From positions 496,001-560,000 of the forward strand of contig CAVPAL010000006.1 in assembly GCA_963701435.1 (NCBI GenBank): a stretch of 64,000 nt of DNA, given 5' to 3'. The notes under the pieces were generated by a model. The model had not been told where the DNA came from, searched no databases, and saw only the letters and a program-made list of their open reading frames with translations. Made by a program: the position numbers and the translations under genes. Source of the DNA: JAACFF01 sp963701435 (GTDB lineage Bacteria; Chloroflexota; Anaerolineae; Promineifilales; Promineifilaceae). Shown piece after piece: positions 17,492 to 26,713 of this stretch (the first letter of the stretch is position 1; each line of letters begins with the position of its first letter).

Positions 17492-17938
17492 ATGTACAAT
17501 TTCGTCTTAATTTTGCACAATCTCTTTCGCTGGATAATTTTAATCCTTGGCATCCTGACTGTTTTACGCGCGTTTTATGGGTGGTTCGGCAAAAAAGCAT
17601 GGGCGCAAATTGATGATCGTCTCGGTCTGGCATTTACCATCAGTATGGATATCCAACTGCTGCTGGGTCTTTTGCTTTATTTCGTTCTGAGTCCCGTCAC
17701 ACAAAAAGTTTTTCAAAATTTTGGAGCCGCAATGGCCGATGCTGACCTGCGCTATTGGGCTGTGGAACATATTTTTATGATGGTTGTTGCCGTGATCCTG
17801 GCGCACGTGGGCCGGGCGCTTTCACGCCGCGCCACAGATGATAATGGCAAACATAAACGCGCCGCCATACTCTTTACTTTAAGCTTATTGGCTGTTCTGG
17901 CTGCCATTCCCTGGTTCCGGCCGCTGTTCCGAATATAG
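17492..17938 (+). CDS. Small four-helix membrane protein of unknown function
   Basis: This 148-residue integral membrane protein has four predicted transmembrane helices and a basic loop (RRATDDNGKHKRA) between helices 3 and 4. The start is ATG 17492, nine bases after AAGGAG; an earlier TTG at 17483 is possible. Conserved-looking histidines lie in or next to helices (LHNLFRW near residue 9, VEHIFMM and LAHVGRAL in helix 3). That pattern recalls small b-type cytochrome-like membrane proteins, but heme binding is only a guess. It stands between ctaB and an MFS transporter on the same strand. Confidence 0.7.
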   Translation: MYNFVLILHNLFRWIILILGILTVLRAFYGWFGKKAWAQIDDRLGLAFTISMDIQLLLGLLLYFVLSPVTQKVFQNFGAAMADADLRYWAVEHIFMMVVAVILAHVGRALSRRATDDNGKHKRAAILFTLSLLAVLAAIPWFRPLFRI

Positions 17939-17980
17939 TATTGTCCAATCACTCGCCATCTGAAAATTGAGGAGCCTCCT

Positions 17981-19378
17981 ATGCAAACAGAAAACCCGGC
18001 CGATGGTTTGGCCCCTGAGGAAAAATTAGATTTCAAACGTATCTTTCCGATTTTTGTGATTGTTCTGATCGACTTGATGGGCGTCACGATTATCATTCCT
18101 TTGCTGCCGCTTTATGCCGCCTCATTTGGCGCCGATCCGGCCGTGATTGGCGTGCTGGGTGCAACGTATCCGATGATGCAGTTCATTGGCGCGCCCATTT
18201 TAGGCCGGCTTTCGGACAGATACGGCCGTAAACCCATACTCGTCATCAGCCAGATAGGCACGCTGGTGGGGTTTATTGTACTGGGTCTGGCCAATACCCT
18301 GCCGCTTGTTTTCCTTTCGCGCATTATCGACGGCGTCTCCGGCGCCAACATCTCCACCGCCCAGGCCGCTATCACCGACAGCACCACCGAAAAGACGCGC
18401 ACGCAAGGGTTAGGTCTCATTGGCGCCGCCTTTGGACTCGGTTTCATTGTTGGGCCGGTCATCGCCTTCGTGGCGCTGGCTCTCACCGACAATAATTATC
18501 GCGCGCCCGCCATCATTGCCGCCTTCTTTTCGCTGGCGTCGATCTTGCTGACTGCCTTTTGGTTCAAAGAAACCCTGCCAGAGGAACAGCGCGGCAAAAA
18601 CAAAAACCAGGCCACTTTTTCCGTAAGCGGTCTCATCAAAGCGATCAGCCATCCAACTGTGGGCATTCTGCTGGTGCTCATCTTTGCGCAGCAGCTTGCC
18701 TTTGGCGGTTTTGAACAGTTACTTGCTCTTTTCACACTCACGAATCTGGGCATGAATGCCTCCAGTAACGCCATTATTTTTGTCTACGTCGGGATAATCG
18801 TTGTGGCGGTACAAGGTTATTTCATCGGCCGCTGGAGCCGCCGTTTCGGTGATCGACGTCTCGTTTATGGCGGGCTGGCGCTGCTAACGGTTGGTCTAAC
18901 CTTGCTTGCCTTCACCCCGCGCCAGCCGGCGCCCTGGTATTCTCAGGCAGAGCTGACAGAAGAACTCAGCGGCACGCGCAACTTGCCCGGCGAAACGCCG
19001 CCTGTGCAAGATATCTCTGTTGATTTGCCGGATGACAACAAAAACGGCTGGCTCGGCATTCTGTGGATCCTGGTCGCCATGATTCCGTTATCTATTGGCG
19101 GCGGCATTTTGCAGCCCGCCATCAACAGTTTAATCACCAAGCGCATTGAACCGGAAGAAGTCGGCGGCATGCTTGGTATTTCTTCCTCGTTCTTGAGCGC
19201 CGCAAATGCAATTGCGCCCTTGATTGGCGGCATATTGTTCCAGGCGGTTGGACCGCGTTCACCCTTCCTTGCAGGCGGCCTGTTAATGGGGCTTTTGTTT
19301 ATTTTGGCAAGGCGCACAATTCAGCCAGGGCGGGAAGAAACGGCCGCTGCCGGTCTGGCGCGCGGCGGCGGGCATTAG
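17981..19378 (+). CDS. MFS drug/metabolite exporter (TetA-like DHA1 group)
   Basis: This major facilitator has 465 residues and twelve predicted membrane segments. It carries the motif A loop GRLSDRYGRKP between TM2 and TM3, and the antiporter-type TM5 motif GLGFIVGPVIA. An unusual periplasmic loop of about 65 residues (about 310-370, Pro- and Asp-rich) interrupts the second half between TM9 and TM10. The closest recognisable group is TetA/tetracycline-resistance-like proteins, but many such genes export unknown compounds. An ATG with GGAG upstream (GAGGAGCCTCCT) fits. No regulator is adjacent apart from the PadR remnant 500 bp upstream. Confidence 0.88.
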   Translation: MQTENPADGLAPEEKLDFKRIFPIFVIVLIDLMGVTIIIPLLPLYAASFGADPAVIGVLGATYPMMQFIGAPILGRLSDRYGRKPILVISQIGTLVGFIVLGLANTLPLVFLSRIIDGVSGANISTAQAAITDSTTEKTRTQGLGLIGAAFGLGFIVGPVIAFVALALTDNNYRAPAIIAAFFSLASILLTAFWFKETLPEEQRGKNKNQATFSVSGLIKAISHPTVGILLVLIFAQQLAFGGFEQLLALFTLTNLGMNASSNAIIFVYVGIIVVAVQGYFIGRWSRRFGDRRLVYGGLALLTVGLTLLAFTPRQPAPWYSQAELTEELSGTRNLPGETPPVQDISVDLPDDNKNGWLGILWILVAMIPLSIGGGILQPAINSLITKRIEPEEVGGMLGISSSFLSAANAIAPLIGGILFQAVGPRSPFLAGGLLMGLLFILARRTIQPGREETAAAGLARGGGH

Positions 19379-19408
19379 GACATTTACACATAAATAAGCT
19401 AAATTAAG

Positions 19409-19438
19409 TTGACGCCAACGTGCAAAATACTGTAAACT
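19409..19438 (+). promoter_or_regulatory. Sigma70-type promoter of the GH94 gene
   Basis: The -35 box TTGACG (19409-19414), an 18-bp spacer and TAAACT (19433-19438) lie 51 bp before the ATG. A good ribosome-binding site (AAAGGAG) lies between. Confidence 0.6.
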
Positions 19439-19489
19439 AATCTTTGTTAATTAATTTAACTAACTTGATTGGCAAAGGAGCAGCGCTGA

Positions 19490-21880
19490 ATGCGTTACGG
19501 TTTTTTTGATAACAAAAATCGGGAATACGTCATCGAACGGCCAGATGTACCCGTATCCTGGACCAACTATCTGGGCGTAAAAGATTTATGCACCGTCATT
19601 TCCCATAATGCCGGCGGCTATACTTTCTATAAATCGGCCGAACACCGCCGCCTGACCCGCTTCCGGCCCAACGGCGTGCCGCTGGATCGGCCGGGACATT
19701 ATATCTACCTGCGGGATGATGACAGCGGTGATTATTGGAGCAATTCCTGGCAGCCGGTCGGCAAAGATTTGGCGCAAGCAGACTACCGGGTGCGTCACGG
19801 CCTTTCCTATTCCATATTTGAAAGCGATTATGCCGGTATTCAGGCCCGGCAGTGTATGTTTATTCCGCTGGCAGACGACGTAGAGCTGTGGGATGTTAGC
19901 GTAAAAAACAACAGCGAAAGGACGCGCCATCTGAGCCTTTTCTCCTACCTGGAGTTTTCCTTCCTGCACGTCGATATTGATAACCTGAATTTCCAGATGA
20001 GCCTCTACGCCAGCGGCGGAAGTTATGCTGAAGGCGTCATTGAGTTTGACTTTTTCTATGAGCCGGACGTGTTCCACTACCACACTGCAACCTTTGAACC
20101 AGACAGCTATGACTGCGTGCGTGATGTGTTCCTGGGCAGCTACCGCACCGAAAGCAATCCAATCGCCGTCGAAAACGGCCGTTGCAGCAACAGCGCTCAG
20201 CTCACGGGCAATCACTGCGGAGCGCTGCACAAACAAGTAATTCTGCCGCCCGGCGCAGAAATAAGGCTCGTGTATTTACTCGGCGTTGGCCCGCGCAGCG
20301 CCGCTCAAGCCAGACGCGCAAAGTATGCAGATTTTACGACCGTTGACCAGGCTTTTGCTGACCTGAAAGCATATTGGCAAAACAAAACTGCGCGCTTTTT
20401 ATGCCGCACGCCGCATGCCGGACTGGACACCATGATCAACACCTGGACGCTCTACCAGGCTGAGACCTGCGTGGTCTGGTCCCGTTTTGCCTCTTTCATC
20501 GAAGTTGGCGGCCGTACCGGTCTTGGCTACCGGGACACCGCGCAGGATGTGATGAGCGTGGTGCATACCAATCCGGCCAAAAGTGAAGAGCGTATCCGCG
20601 AACTGCTGCAAGGGCAGGTTCAGGCCGGCTATGGCCTGCATCTCTTTGATCCTGCCAACTTCCAGCCTCAAAATCCACAACCGACCAAGCTGCCCACGGT
20701 CACGCCGACGCCTACCCCGGAAGACCTGATTCACGGATTAGAAGATGTGTGCGCCGACGATGCCTTGTGGCTGGTCGTCACGGTTTGTGAGTTTGTGAAA
20801 GAAACAGGCAACCTGGCCTTTTTTGATGAGCCGGCGCCTTTTGCAGACGGCGGCGCGGCGACTGTGTATGAGCATCTGCGGCGCGCGCTGGATTTTTCGG
20901 CGTTGTATGTGGGCGCCAGCGGTATTTGCCAGGGGCTGCGCGCCGACTGGAACGATTGTCTCAATCTGGGCGGCGGCGAAACGAGCATGGTCTCCTTTAT
21001 GCATTATTGGGCGCTGCAAGCCTTTATCGAAGCCGCCAGAGCTTTAGGGCGCGAGTCGGACGTGGTCAAATATACGGCCGTTGCCGAAAACGTCCAATCA
21101 GCCTGCGAACGAGAATTATGGGACGGCGCCTGGTATTTGCGCGGCTTCACCGGCGCGGGCATGAAAATCGGCACGCACGAACAGCCGGAGGGCAAAATTT
21201 TTCTAAATGCACAAAGCTGGGCCGTTTTGTCGGGCGTCGCCTCTGAGGAACGCGCCTTAAAATGTATGGATGCAGTCGATCAATATTTGTATTCTCCCTA
21301 TGGCCTGCATTTGCTCTGGCCGGCCTATACGCAGCCAAACGATGACATCGGATACGTGACGCGCGTCTATCCGGGTGTCAAGGAAAATGCATCTATCTTC
21401 AGCCATCCCAATCCATGGGCCATTATTGCGGAGTGCAAGCTGGGACGCGGCGACCGGGCTATGAAGTATTATGACGCTACGCTGCCCTATAACCAGAATG
21501 ACATGATCGAAATCCGCGAGGCTGAACCTTATTCCTACTGCCAGTTTATTATGGGGCGCGACCATTCACGCCACGGACAGGCGCGCCATCCCTGGTTGAC
21601 GGGCAGCGCCGGCTGGTTTTATACGGCCGTTACCCGCTACATCCTCGGTATTCAACTAACATTTGAAGGTCTGGTCGTCGATCCCTGCATACCAGCCGAC
21701 TGGCCCGGCTTCAGCGTCAGCCGGCAGTGGCGCGGCGCTACGTTTGACATCGAAGTCGAAAACCCGATAAGCGTCCAAAAAGGGGTCAAGCAGGTGTTGT
21801 TAAACGGTACGGCCGTTTCCGGCCCGATACCTCCCCAGCCCGCAGGCTCACAAAATAGCGTGCAGGTCATAATGGGTTGA
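19490..21880 (+). CDS. GH94 disaccharide phosphorylase (cellobiose/chitobiose type)
   Basis: This inverting phosphorylase cleaves a beta-linked disaccharide or oligosaccharide with phosphate to give a sugar 1-phosphate. The 796 residues show the GH94 plan: an N-terminal beta-sandwich (about 1-270, starting MRYGFFDNKNREYVI), a linker, and an (alpha/alpha)6 barrel. The catalytic acid region is GLRADWNDCLNLGGGE (Asp486-Asp489), and GYRDTAQDVM lines the active site. No signal peptide, so the enzyme is cytoplasmic. Cellobiose versus diacetylchitobiose preference is not resolved. The following gene joins a nucleotidyltransferase to a phosphohexomutase, well suited to use the released sugar 1-phosphate, so the pair probably acts together (inference). 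Confidence 0.9.
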   Translation: MRYGFFDNKNREYVIERPDVPVSWTNYLGVKDLCTVISHNAGGYTFYKSAEHRRLTRFRPNGVPLDRPGHYIYLRDDDSGDYWSNSWQPVGKDLAQADYRVRHGLSYSIFESDYAGIQARQCMFIPLADDVELWDVSVKNNSERTRHLSLFSYLEFSFLHVDIDNLNFQMSLYASGGSYAEGVIEFDFFYEPDVFHYHTATFEPDSYDCVRDVFLGSYRTESNPIAVENGRCSNSAQLTGNHCGALHKQVILPPGAEIRLVYLLGVGPRSAAQARRAKYADFTTVDQAFADLKAYWQNKTARFLCRTPHAGLDTMINTWTLYQAETCVVWSRFASFIEVGGRTGLGYRDTAQDVMSVVHTNPAKSEERIRELLQGQVQAGYGLHLFDPANFQPQNPQPTKLPTVTPTPTPEDLIHGLEDVCADDALWLVVTVCEFVKETGNLAFFDEPAPFADGGAATVYEHLRRALDFSALYVGASGICQGLRADWNDCLNLGGGETSMVSFMHYWALQAFIEAARALGRESDVVKYTAVAENVQSACERELWDGAWYLRGFTGAGMKIGTHEQPEGKIFLNAQSWAVLSGVASEERALKCMDAVDQYLYSPYGLHLLWPAYTQPNDDIGYVTRVYPGVKENASIFSHPNPWAIIAECKLGRGDRAMKYYDATLPYNQNDMIEIREAEPYSYCQFIMGRDHSRHGQARHPWLTGSAGWFYTAVTRYILGIQLTFEGLVVDPCIPADWPGFSVSRQWRGATFDIEVENPISVQKGVKQVLLNGTAVSGPIPPQPAGSQNSVQVIMG

Positions 21881-21933
21881 AAAGTGATTCATCCGGCAAA
21901 GAACGGTAAATTTTTAAATTGGAGCTTGGAACG

Positions 21934-24141
21934 ATGTCCAATATACACATCCCACAATCTGATCTGAAAGTGATCATTTTAGCCGCCGGAAAAAAGAGCC
22001 GGCGCGATGATTCCGGCCTGATGGAAATGCACACGCTGGGTGAGCGCAAAATTATTGACTATGTGATTCACAATGCCCTGCAAATTGCCGCGCCGCAAGC
22101 AATTTACCTGGTTGCCGGTCAGCAGGCTGAAACGCTCGAAGCCCATCTCGGTCCTGATTTTCACTATGTCATCCAATCTGAATCGCTGGGAACGGGACAC
22201 GCAGTGCTGCAAACGTACCCCGAACTGCAAGATTTTGAGGGTGATTTATTGATTTTGTACGGCGACACGCCGCTTTTCCGGGGCGCGTCGATTCGTGGCC
22301 TGCTAAAACGCCACTGCTTGAAAAAGGCTGACCTGACGTTGTTAACGGCCGTTGTGCAGCGCGATTATCCCTACGGGCGCATTATTCGGGATGGAAACGG
22401 CCGTATCATCGACATCATCGAAGCGGAAGAGGCCACGCCCGCAGTGCAGGCCATCCGCGAACTGAACGTCGGCGCTTACGTCGTGAAAGCATCCGCCATT
22501 TTCCCGGCGCTGCAGGCGCTCACGCCCTCACCGCGCGACGGTGAATACCGCCTGACCGACAGCGTTTACCAGTTAATTCGCTCCGGCCTGCTTGTAGAAA
22601 GTTACCAAATTTATGATGAAGACGAAGTCCAGGGCATCAACACCGGCGCCGACCTGGCGCAAGCAGAGTTCATCCTCGAAAAACGACTTTACCGCCCGCG
22701 CCACAACGCCGGCCAGCACGAGGTTAAATTTGGCACCGGCGGCTGGCGCGCCGTGATTGGCGAAGGCTTCACGCTCACCAACGTGCGCCGCCTCTGCCAG
22801 GCGCTTGCCAACGAAATCACGCGCCGGGGCGTGGAAAAACAAGGCGTCATCATCGGCTACGACCGTCGTTTTCTTGCCGATCGCGCCGCCGAAGCCGCCG
22901 CCGAAGTCTTCGCCGGCAACAACATCGAGGCGATCATCTTGACCGAAGACGCGCCGACGCCGTTGATCACCTACGCCACCGATCTGGAAAATTCAGCCTA
23001 TGGCCTCGCCTTCACCGCCAGCCATAATCCCGCCGAGTGGAACGGCTTGAAGGTCTTCCACGGCGATGGTTCGCTGCTGTTGGACCATGAAACGCGCCGC
23101 ATTGAAGAGGAAACCAACGCCATGGGCAGCGACGATGTCGTACGCATCGACCTGGACGTCGGCCTGGAAGCCGGAATCATTAAAAAACGAGATTATACCA
23201 ATCAATATGTGGACGCCGTTGAGACCCTGATCGATATGGAGGCCATCCGGCGGGCGGGCTTGCGCGTGATTGTTGATCCCATGTATGGCGTGGGGCAGTT
23301 AACCCTGGGCATCATTCTGACCGAAGCGCGCTGCCGCGTTACCTTCATCCACGAACGGCGCAACCCATTATTTGGCGGCCGTTCGCCCGCTCCCGATCTG
23401 GACGCGCTGCGCATGTTGAGTACACACGTGGTCGAAGCAAAGTATGATCTGGGTCTGGCTACAGACGGGGACGCCGACCGGATTGCGATTGTCGACGAGC
23501 AGGGGCAGTATATTTCTACCAACGATATCTTGCTGCTGCTTTATTATTACCTGCATGCCGTCCGCGGCGAGCGCGGCGGGGTCGTACGCAATTTAGCCAC
23601 CACCCACCTGCTGGATCGTCTGGCGGCCCATTTTGGCGAGCAGAGTTATGAAGTACCGGTCGGTTTCAAACATGTCGCCGCCGGCATGGTGGAACATAAT
23701 GCCCTATTGGGGGGCGAATCCAGCGGCGGATTGACCATTCGCGGGCACATTTTGGGCAAAGACGGCATCTTCGCCGCTGCGCTCATCATTGAGATGTTGG
23801 CCCGCACTGGCGCCACGATCGCCCAACTGCGTGAAAAAGTTTACGCAATTACGGGTCGCCTCTACGCTGTGGAGGAAAATATGCCCGCGACGCCGGAAAT
23901 GCGCGTGCTGATTCCGAAACGGGTCGCCGAAACGGAAATCACCCATATCGGGAATTATACGGTTGAACATATTTCCCAAATGGACGGCATCAAGTTTTAT
24001 CTGCAGCATGATAATTGGCTGCTGATCCGTTTTTCGGGCACGGAGCCGGTGCTGCGCCTCTTTGCCGAAGCGGATACGGCCGTTAAGGCGCACGAATTGT
24101 TGGATTATTTGAAGCAGTTTGTAATGACGGAAGGGGTGTGA
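21934..24141 (+). CDS. Bifunctional NDP-sugar pyrophosphorylase / phosphohexomutase fusion
   Basis: One 735-residue chain carries two enzymes. Residues about 10-250 are a nucleotidyltransferase of the GlmU N-terminal type (VIILAAGKKSRR, ESLGTGHAVLQT, LYGDTPLFRG). The glycine/threonine of the usual GTR signature is altered to KSR, so activity should not be taken for granted. Residues about 265-735 are an alpha-D-phosphohexomutase: GTGGWRAVIGE, the phosphoserine loop TASHNPAEWNG, metal loop DGDADR, sugar loop GESSGG and phosphate loop RFSGTEP are all intact. The ATG at 21934 follows GGAG, 53 bp after the GH94 gene. A role interconverting and activating GH94 product sugar phosphates is inferred. 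Confidence 0.87.
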   Translation: MSNIHIPQSDLKVIILAAGKKSRRDDSGLMEMHTLGERKIIDYVIHNALQIAAPQAIYLVAGQQAETLEAHLGPDFHYVIQSESLGTGHAVLQTYPELQDFEGDLLILYGDTPLFRGASIRGLLKRHCLKKADLTLLTAVVQRDYPYGRIIRDGNGRIIDIIEAEEATPAVQAIRELNVGAYVVKASAIFPALQALTPSPRDGEYRLTDSVYQLIRSGLLVESYQIYDEDEVQGINTGADLAQAEFILEKRLYRPRHNAGQHEVKFGTGGWRAVIGEGFTLTNVRRLCQALANEITRRGVEKQGVIIGYDRRFLADRAAEAAAEVFAGNNIEAIILTEDAPTPLITYATDLENSAYGLAFTASHNPAEWNGLKVFHGDGSLLLDHETRRIEEETNAMGSDDVVRIDLDVGLEAGIIKKRDYTNQYVDAVETLIDMEAIRRAGLRVIVDPMYGVGQLTLGIILTEARCRVTFIHERRNPLFGGRSPAPDLDALRMLSTHVVEAKYDLGLATDGDADRIAIVDEQGQYISTNDILLLLYYYLHAVRGERGGVVRNLATTHLLDRLAAHFGEQSYEVPVGFKHVAAGMVEHNALLGGESSGGLTIRGHILGKDGIFAAALIIEMLARTGATIAQLREKVYAITGRLYAVEENMPATPEMRVLIPKRVAETEITHIGNYTVEHISQMDGIKFYLQHDNWLLIRFSGTEPVLRLFAEADTAVKAHELLDYLKQFVMTEGV

Positions 24142-24251
24142 GGGTTAAGAGATTGTAGATAATACGGCCGTTTCTCAATGCCCACAACAGACGCTTACCT
24201 GCAGAAGAGGTATTCGCAAATCATTCAACGTTACCGCTCGATTGAGCATTC
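24142..24251. other. Short spacer before the inverted-repeat element
   Basis: About 110 bp contain one ACGGCCGT palindrome (about 24165). GTTAAGAGATTGTAGA resembles a stretch at about 2525. No gene, promoter or terminator could be supported. Confidence 0.4.
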
Positions 24252-24369
24252 TAAGGAACGAGAATTAAATAATGTGCCCGTTTGTAGTAACCGCTTTAGC
24301 GGTTTTCTGGACGGCTAAAGCCGTCACTACAAACTAAAATGGACATGTTATTTAAGTGCCATTCCTAAA
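24252..24369. repeat. MITE-like imperfect inverted repeat with nested hairpins
   Basis: A segment of about 118 bp has imperfect arms of about 50 bp (left from CTAAGGAAC, right ending GTGCCATTCCTAAAG). Perfectly matched GTTTGTAGT/ACTACAAAC arms lie inside, and each arm carries its own small hairpin (CCGCTTTAGCGG and CGGCTAAAGCCG). It has no coding capacity. The right end reaches the stop codon of the thioesterase gene. Repeats with the GTAGTGACGGCTTTAGCC theme occur in various bacterial genomes (from memory). Here it could act as a bidirectional terminator between converging genes. Confidence 0.75.
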
Positions 24370-24767
24370 GTGGAATTGAATACGTTCCAACCGCATGCGC
24401 AACCGGCTCACTTTTCCCCTCAGAATACAGCGTCACTTCTCCGACAACCAGACTCCTGCCGACCTTAAGCAGTTTGCAGACGCCCAAAACATCTCGATCC
24501 GGCGCCGGTTTTCGCAAAAAATTGATGTTTAAACTCGTTGTTACAGCCAGCGCCACCAGTCCTAAGTTCGCCCAGAATGGCGATATAAATGGCCGCGTCA
24601 GCCACCGCCATCAATACCGGTCCCGACACAGTGCCGCCCGGTCTTAAATCATCCACGCCAACCCGGCGTCTGATGCGTGCGCCTCTGTCTCCCACTTCTT
24701 CTATGATGCCTTTGAACTGCGGAAATTCTCTGGCCAAAAATTCCCTGATTTCTTCTGTCGTGCCCAT
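24365..24767 (-). pseudogene. PaaI-like hotdog thioesterase with a +1 frameshift
   Basis: The first frame gives about 66 residues (FLAREFPQFKGIIEEVG, then the hotdog helix RPGGTVSGPVLMAVADAAIYIAILGEL). A second frame continues GLVALAVTTSLNINFLRKP through KLLKVGRSLVVGEVTLYSEG to the stop. Dropping one base (24563, a T on the plus strand) joins them as ...ILGELGLVALAVTT, a standard PaaI/DUF4442-type acyl-CoA thioesterase of about 133 residues. The span is 3n+1. It is the last gene of a minus-strand trio with the CHAD-HTH and methyltransferase-like genes. The lesion may be real or a base-calling error. Confidence 0.82.
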
Positions 24768-24774
24768 AACCTAT

Positions 24775-25401
24775 CTATGCAATTCGCTTGAAAACATAAG
24801 AAAATGCGCTTTTTTTATACCCAACGCCCTTTTTGATACGTTCAAGAACCTCTTTTGTGATTTCTATATCCTTTTTCGGTACAAAATAAGCATCCAGTTC
24901 CCGTTCTGAGAGGCTAAACTTTTCTCCACGGCGATTGATGACCGCGACCAGTTCATAATCCGAATCTATCGCGGCCATACCGGCATCCCCGTGACTGTTA
25001 TTTGCCAGGAGATAGCCGTTGATTTTCAGATACCGCTTGCAATCCTGGGAAATGAAGCCTGCATACTGTGAGATCAGAAGATCAAATGATTCGTCGGCTT
25101 CATTGAGTCTATGCGCGAAATCTGCATGGTGGAATCGAACCAACGGCTCTTCAGGATAGATTTTGCGTTGATTCACAAAGTCAACCAGCGCCGGATCATC
25201 AAAGAAGCGCGCGGCGCGCCGATCCATGTCAACAAAACAAGTGATTGGGAATACGAAAGCCGGCGTCAAGTGTGTAAAGCTGCCGGCATACAAGGCGCTC
25301 TTGATTGCAAACCGGTCCGCCATGAGGAGAAAAAGACCCAGCCTTTCATCATGCTTATCTACAAAATGTTTCTGGTAAAGATGGAGCATATCCTTCGTCA
25401 T
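24775..25401 (-). CDS. Methyltransferase-like protein, function unknown
   Basis: This 208-residue soluble protein has a pattern resembling the Rossmann core of SAM-dependent methyltransferases. A hydrophobic strand and loop (SALYAGSFTHLTPAFVFP) is followed by an acidic strand end (CFVDMDRRAARFF), then FDLLISQYAGFISQ and YLLANNSHGDAGMA. The classical glycine-rich SAM motif is not conserved, so catalysis is uncertain. The C-terminus is basic. It lies 14 bp downstream of the CHAD-HTH gene and 7 bp upstream of the thioesterase, which suggests one transcript. Confidence 0.6.
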   Translation of the reverse strand: MTKDMLHLYQKHFVDKHDERLGLFLLMADRFAIKSALYAGSFTHLTPAFVFPITCFVDMDRRAARFFDDPALVDFVNQRKIYPEEPLVRFHHADFAHRLNEADESFDLLISQYAGFISQDCKRYLKINGYLLANNSHGDAGMAAIDSDYELVAVINRRGEKFSLSERELDAYFVPKKDIEITKEVLERIKKGVGYKKSAFSYVFKRIA

Positions 25402-25415
25402 TACACCTCACCAAA

Positions 25416-26570
25416 TTACTGCGCTTGAAATGCGGCCCAATTAGGGGTTCTGGCTGTTCCAAACAACGCTTTGTATGAGTCGGCTAAATTTGCTACGTCA
25501 TCTCTAGAAGCAACCCAAATATTGCCAATTTTGGCGGCCTTTAGCTGGCCTTCCTGCATGAGACGCCGCACCTGAGCAACAGAGATGCCCAATTCAAGGG
25601 CGGCTTCCTGTGTGCTGATCAATTGACCCGCAACGGCCGTTACTTTGGGCGGCGCGCCGTTGACGCCAAATCTTTGCCAGGTTTCAAAATAGGCGGCATA
25701 CCGCTTCCTAAAGTCGCGCGGGCGTTCGCTAAATAAACGTTTTCCGAGAGGGAGCGCGGCGGTTTCGAGTTCATTTTGGCGTTTACTTAGCAGCGTAAAG
25801 AGCAACGGCCGTTCGCCTTCCTCGCCAAAATAATCAGAACGCGCCTCAATTGTTTCTCTCAGCACCACCAAATCATGGGCATCTCCCAAATAAGTGGAAA
25901 TCTGGTGCAGTTCCTCCGCCACCGCATCCTGCACTTGGGGCCAAACAAGCTGTAAAATCTCCATCTGGTGCCAGAGATATTTCACCCGCTTGCGCCAGTC
26001 GTGAAACAATTCCGCATGATCGGGCAGCGCATATGCGCGCGCCATACGCAGGCGGCAGCGTGCATAAACCCGCTGCAATCCGGCATCGAAAGCCTCGAAA
26101 CCATCTTGGGAAACGGGCAGCGCCGCCATGCGCGGACGTGCGGCCTGCAAAACAGCCACAACCGCCCCGGGCGCATCCTGGTCGGTGAAAAAAATTTGCC
26201 GCTTGCGCATCTGCTCCGCAACCAGCTTTTCTCGAACGCTCAGAAATGCATCACGGGGTAGTTCGTCCGCGTAGCAAGTTTTCAGATTATCCAATGTTTC
26301 AACCAGAACAGCGCTGTCACGCAACGGCGCAAGCAAGCGGCTTGCGTCCCGAAAAACAGCATTTTCGCGCTTAAACACATGCTCCCCAATAGCAAATCGA
26401 ATCAACCGTAGGGCAGCTCGCATGCGTTTGAAGTTCTTGCGCGACTCATGGACAGCATTGTCCCGCTCATCAGTCTCAGCGGTCAACAAGACAATGTTTT
26501 CATCAATCCACGCCAACAAAATACGCTTGACGCCGGGGATACTCTCTTCGTGTTCCTCTAATCGATACAT
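25416..26570 (-). CDS. CHAD domain protein fused to a C-terminal MerR/excisionase-type HTH
   Basis: Residues about 10-310 are a CHAD domain, the helical fold that binds polyphosphate. Conserved basic/histidine positions are visible (AVHESRKNFKRMRAALRL, FHDWRKRVKYLWHQMEIL, LGDAHDLVVLRE). Residues about 322-372 form a small helix-turn-helix domain of the helix_turn_helix_17 type (LISTQEAALELGISVAQVRRLMQEGQL, then a KIGNIWVASRDDV wing). The usual CHAD partner, a CYTH triphosphatase domain, is absent. The combination would allow a polyphosphate-binding domain to deliver or regulate a DNA-binding head, but that is inference. No polyphosphate kinase gene is in the window. Confidence 0.88.
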   Translation of the reverse strand: MYRLEEHEESIPGVKRILLAWIDENIVLLTAETDERDNAVHESRKNFKRMRAALRLIRFAIGEHVFKRENAVFRDASRLLAPLRDSAVLVETLDNLKTCYADELPRDAFLSVREKLVAEQMRKRQIFFTDQDAPGAVVAVLQAARPRMAALPVSQDGFEAFDAGLQRVYARCRLRMARAYALPDHAELFHDWRKRVKYLWHQMEILQLVWPQVQDAVAEELHQISTYLGDAHDLVVLRETIEARSDYFGEEGERPLLFTLLSKRQNELETAALPLGKRLFSERPRDFRKRYAAYFETWQRFGVNGAPPKVTAVAGQLISTQEAALELGISVAQVRRLMQEGQLKAAKIGNIWVASRDDVANLADSYKALFGTARTPNWAAFQAQ

Positions 26571-26713
26571 TGGTTTTGATTCCTTTCCAGCAACATTATA
26601 ACAAAGGGCTTACCTGCAACAAAGCCGAAATCTATCAAGGACTTGTGGAATAGTGTTCTCAGAACCAGGTTATGGTTTACCTCCGCGCCGTTCGCGATAC
26701 AATTGGCGCCGTT

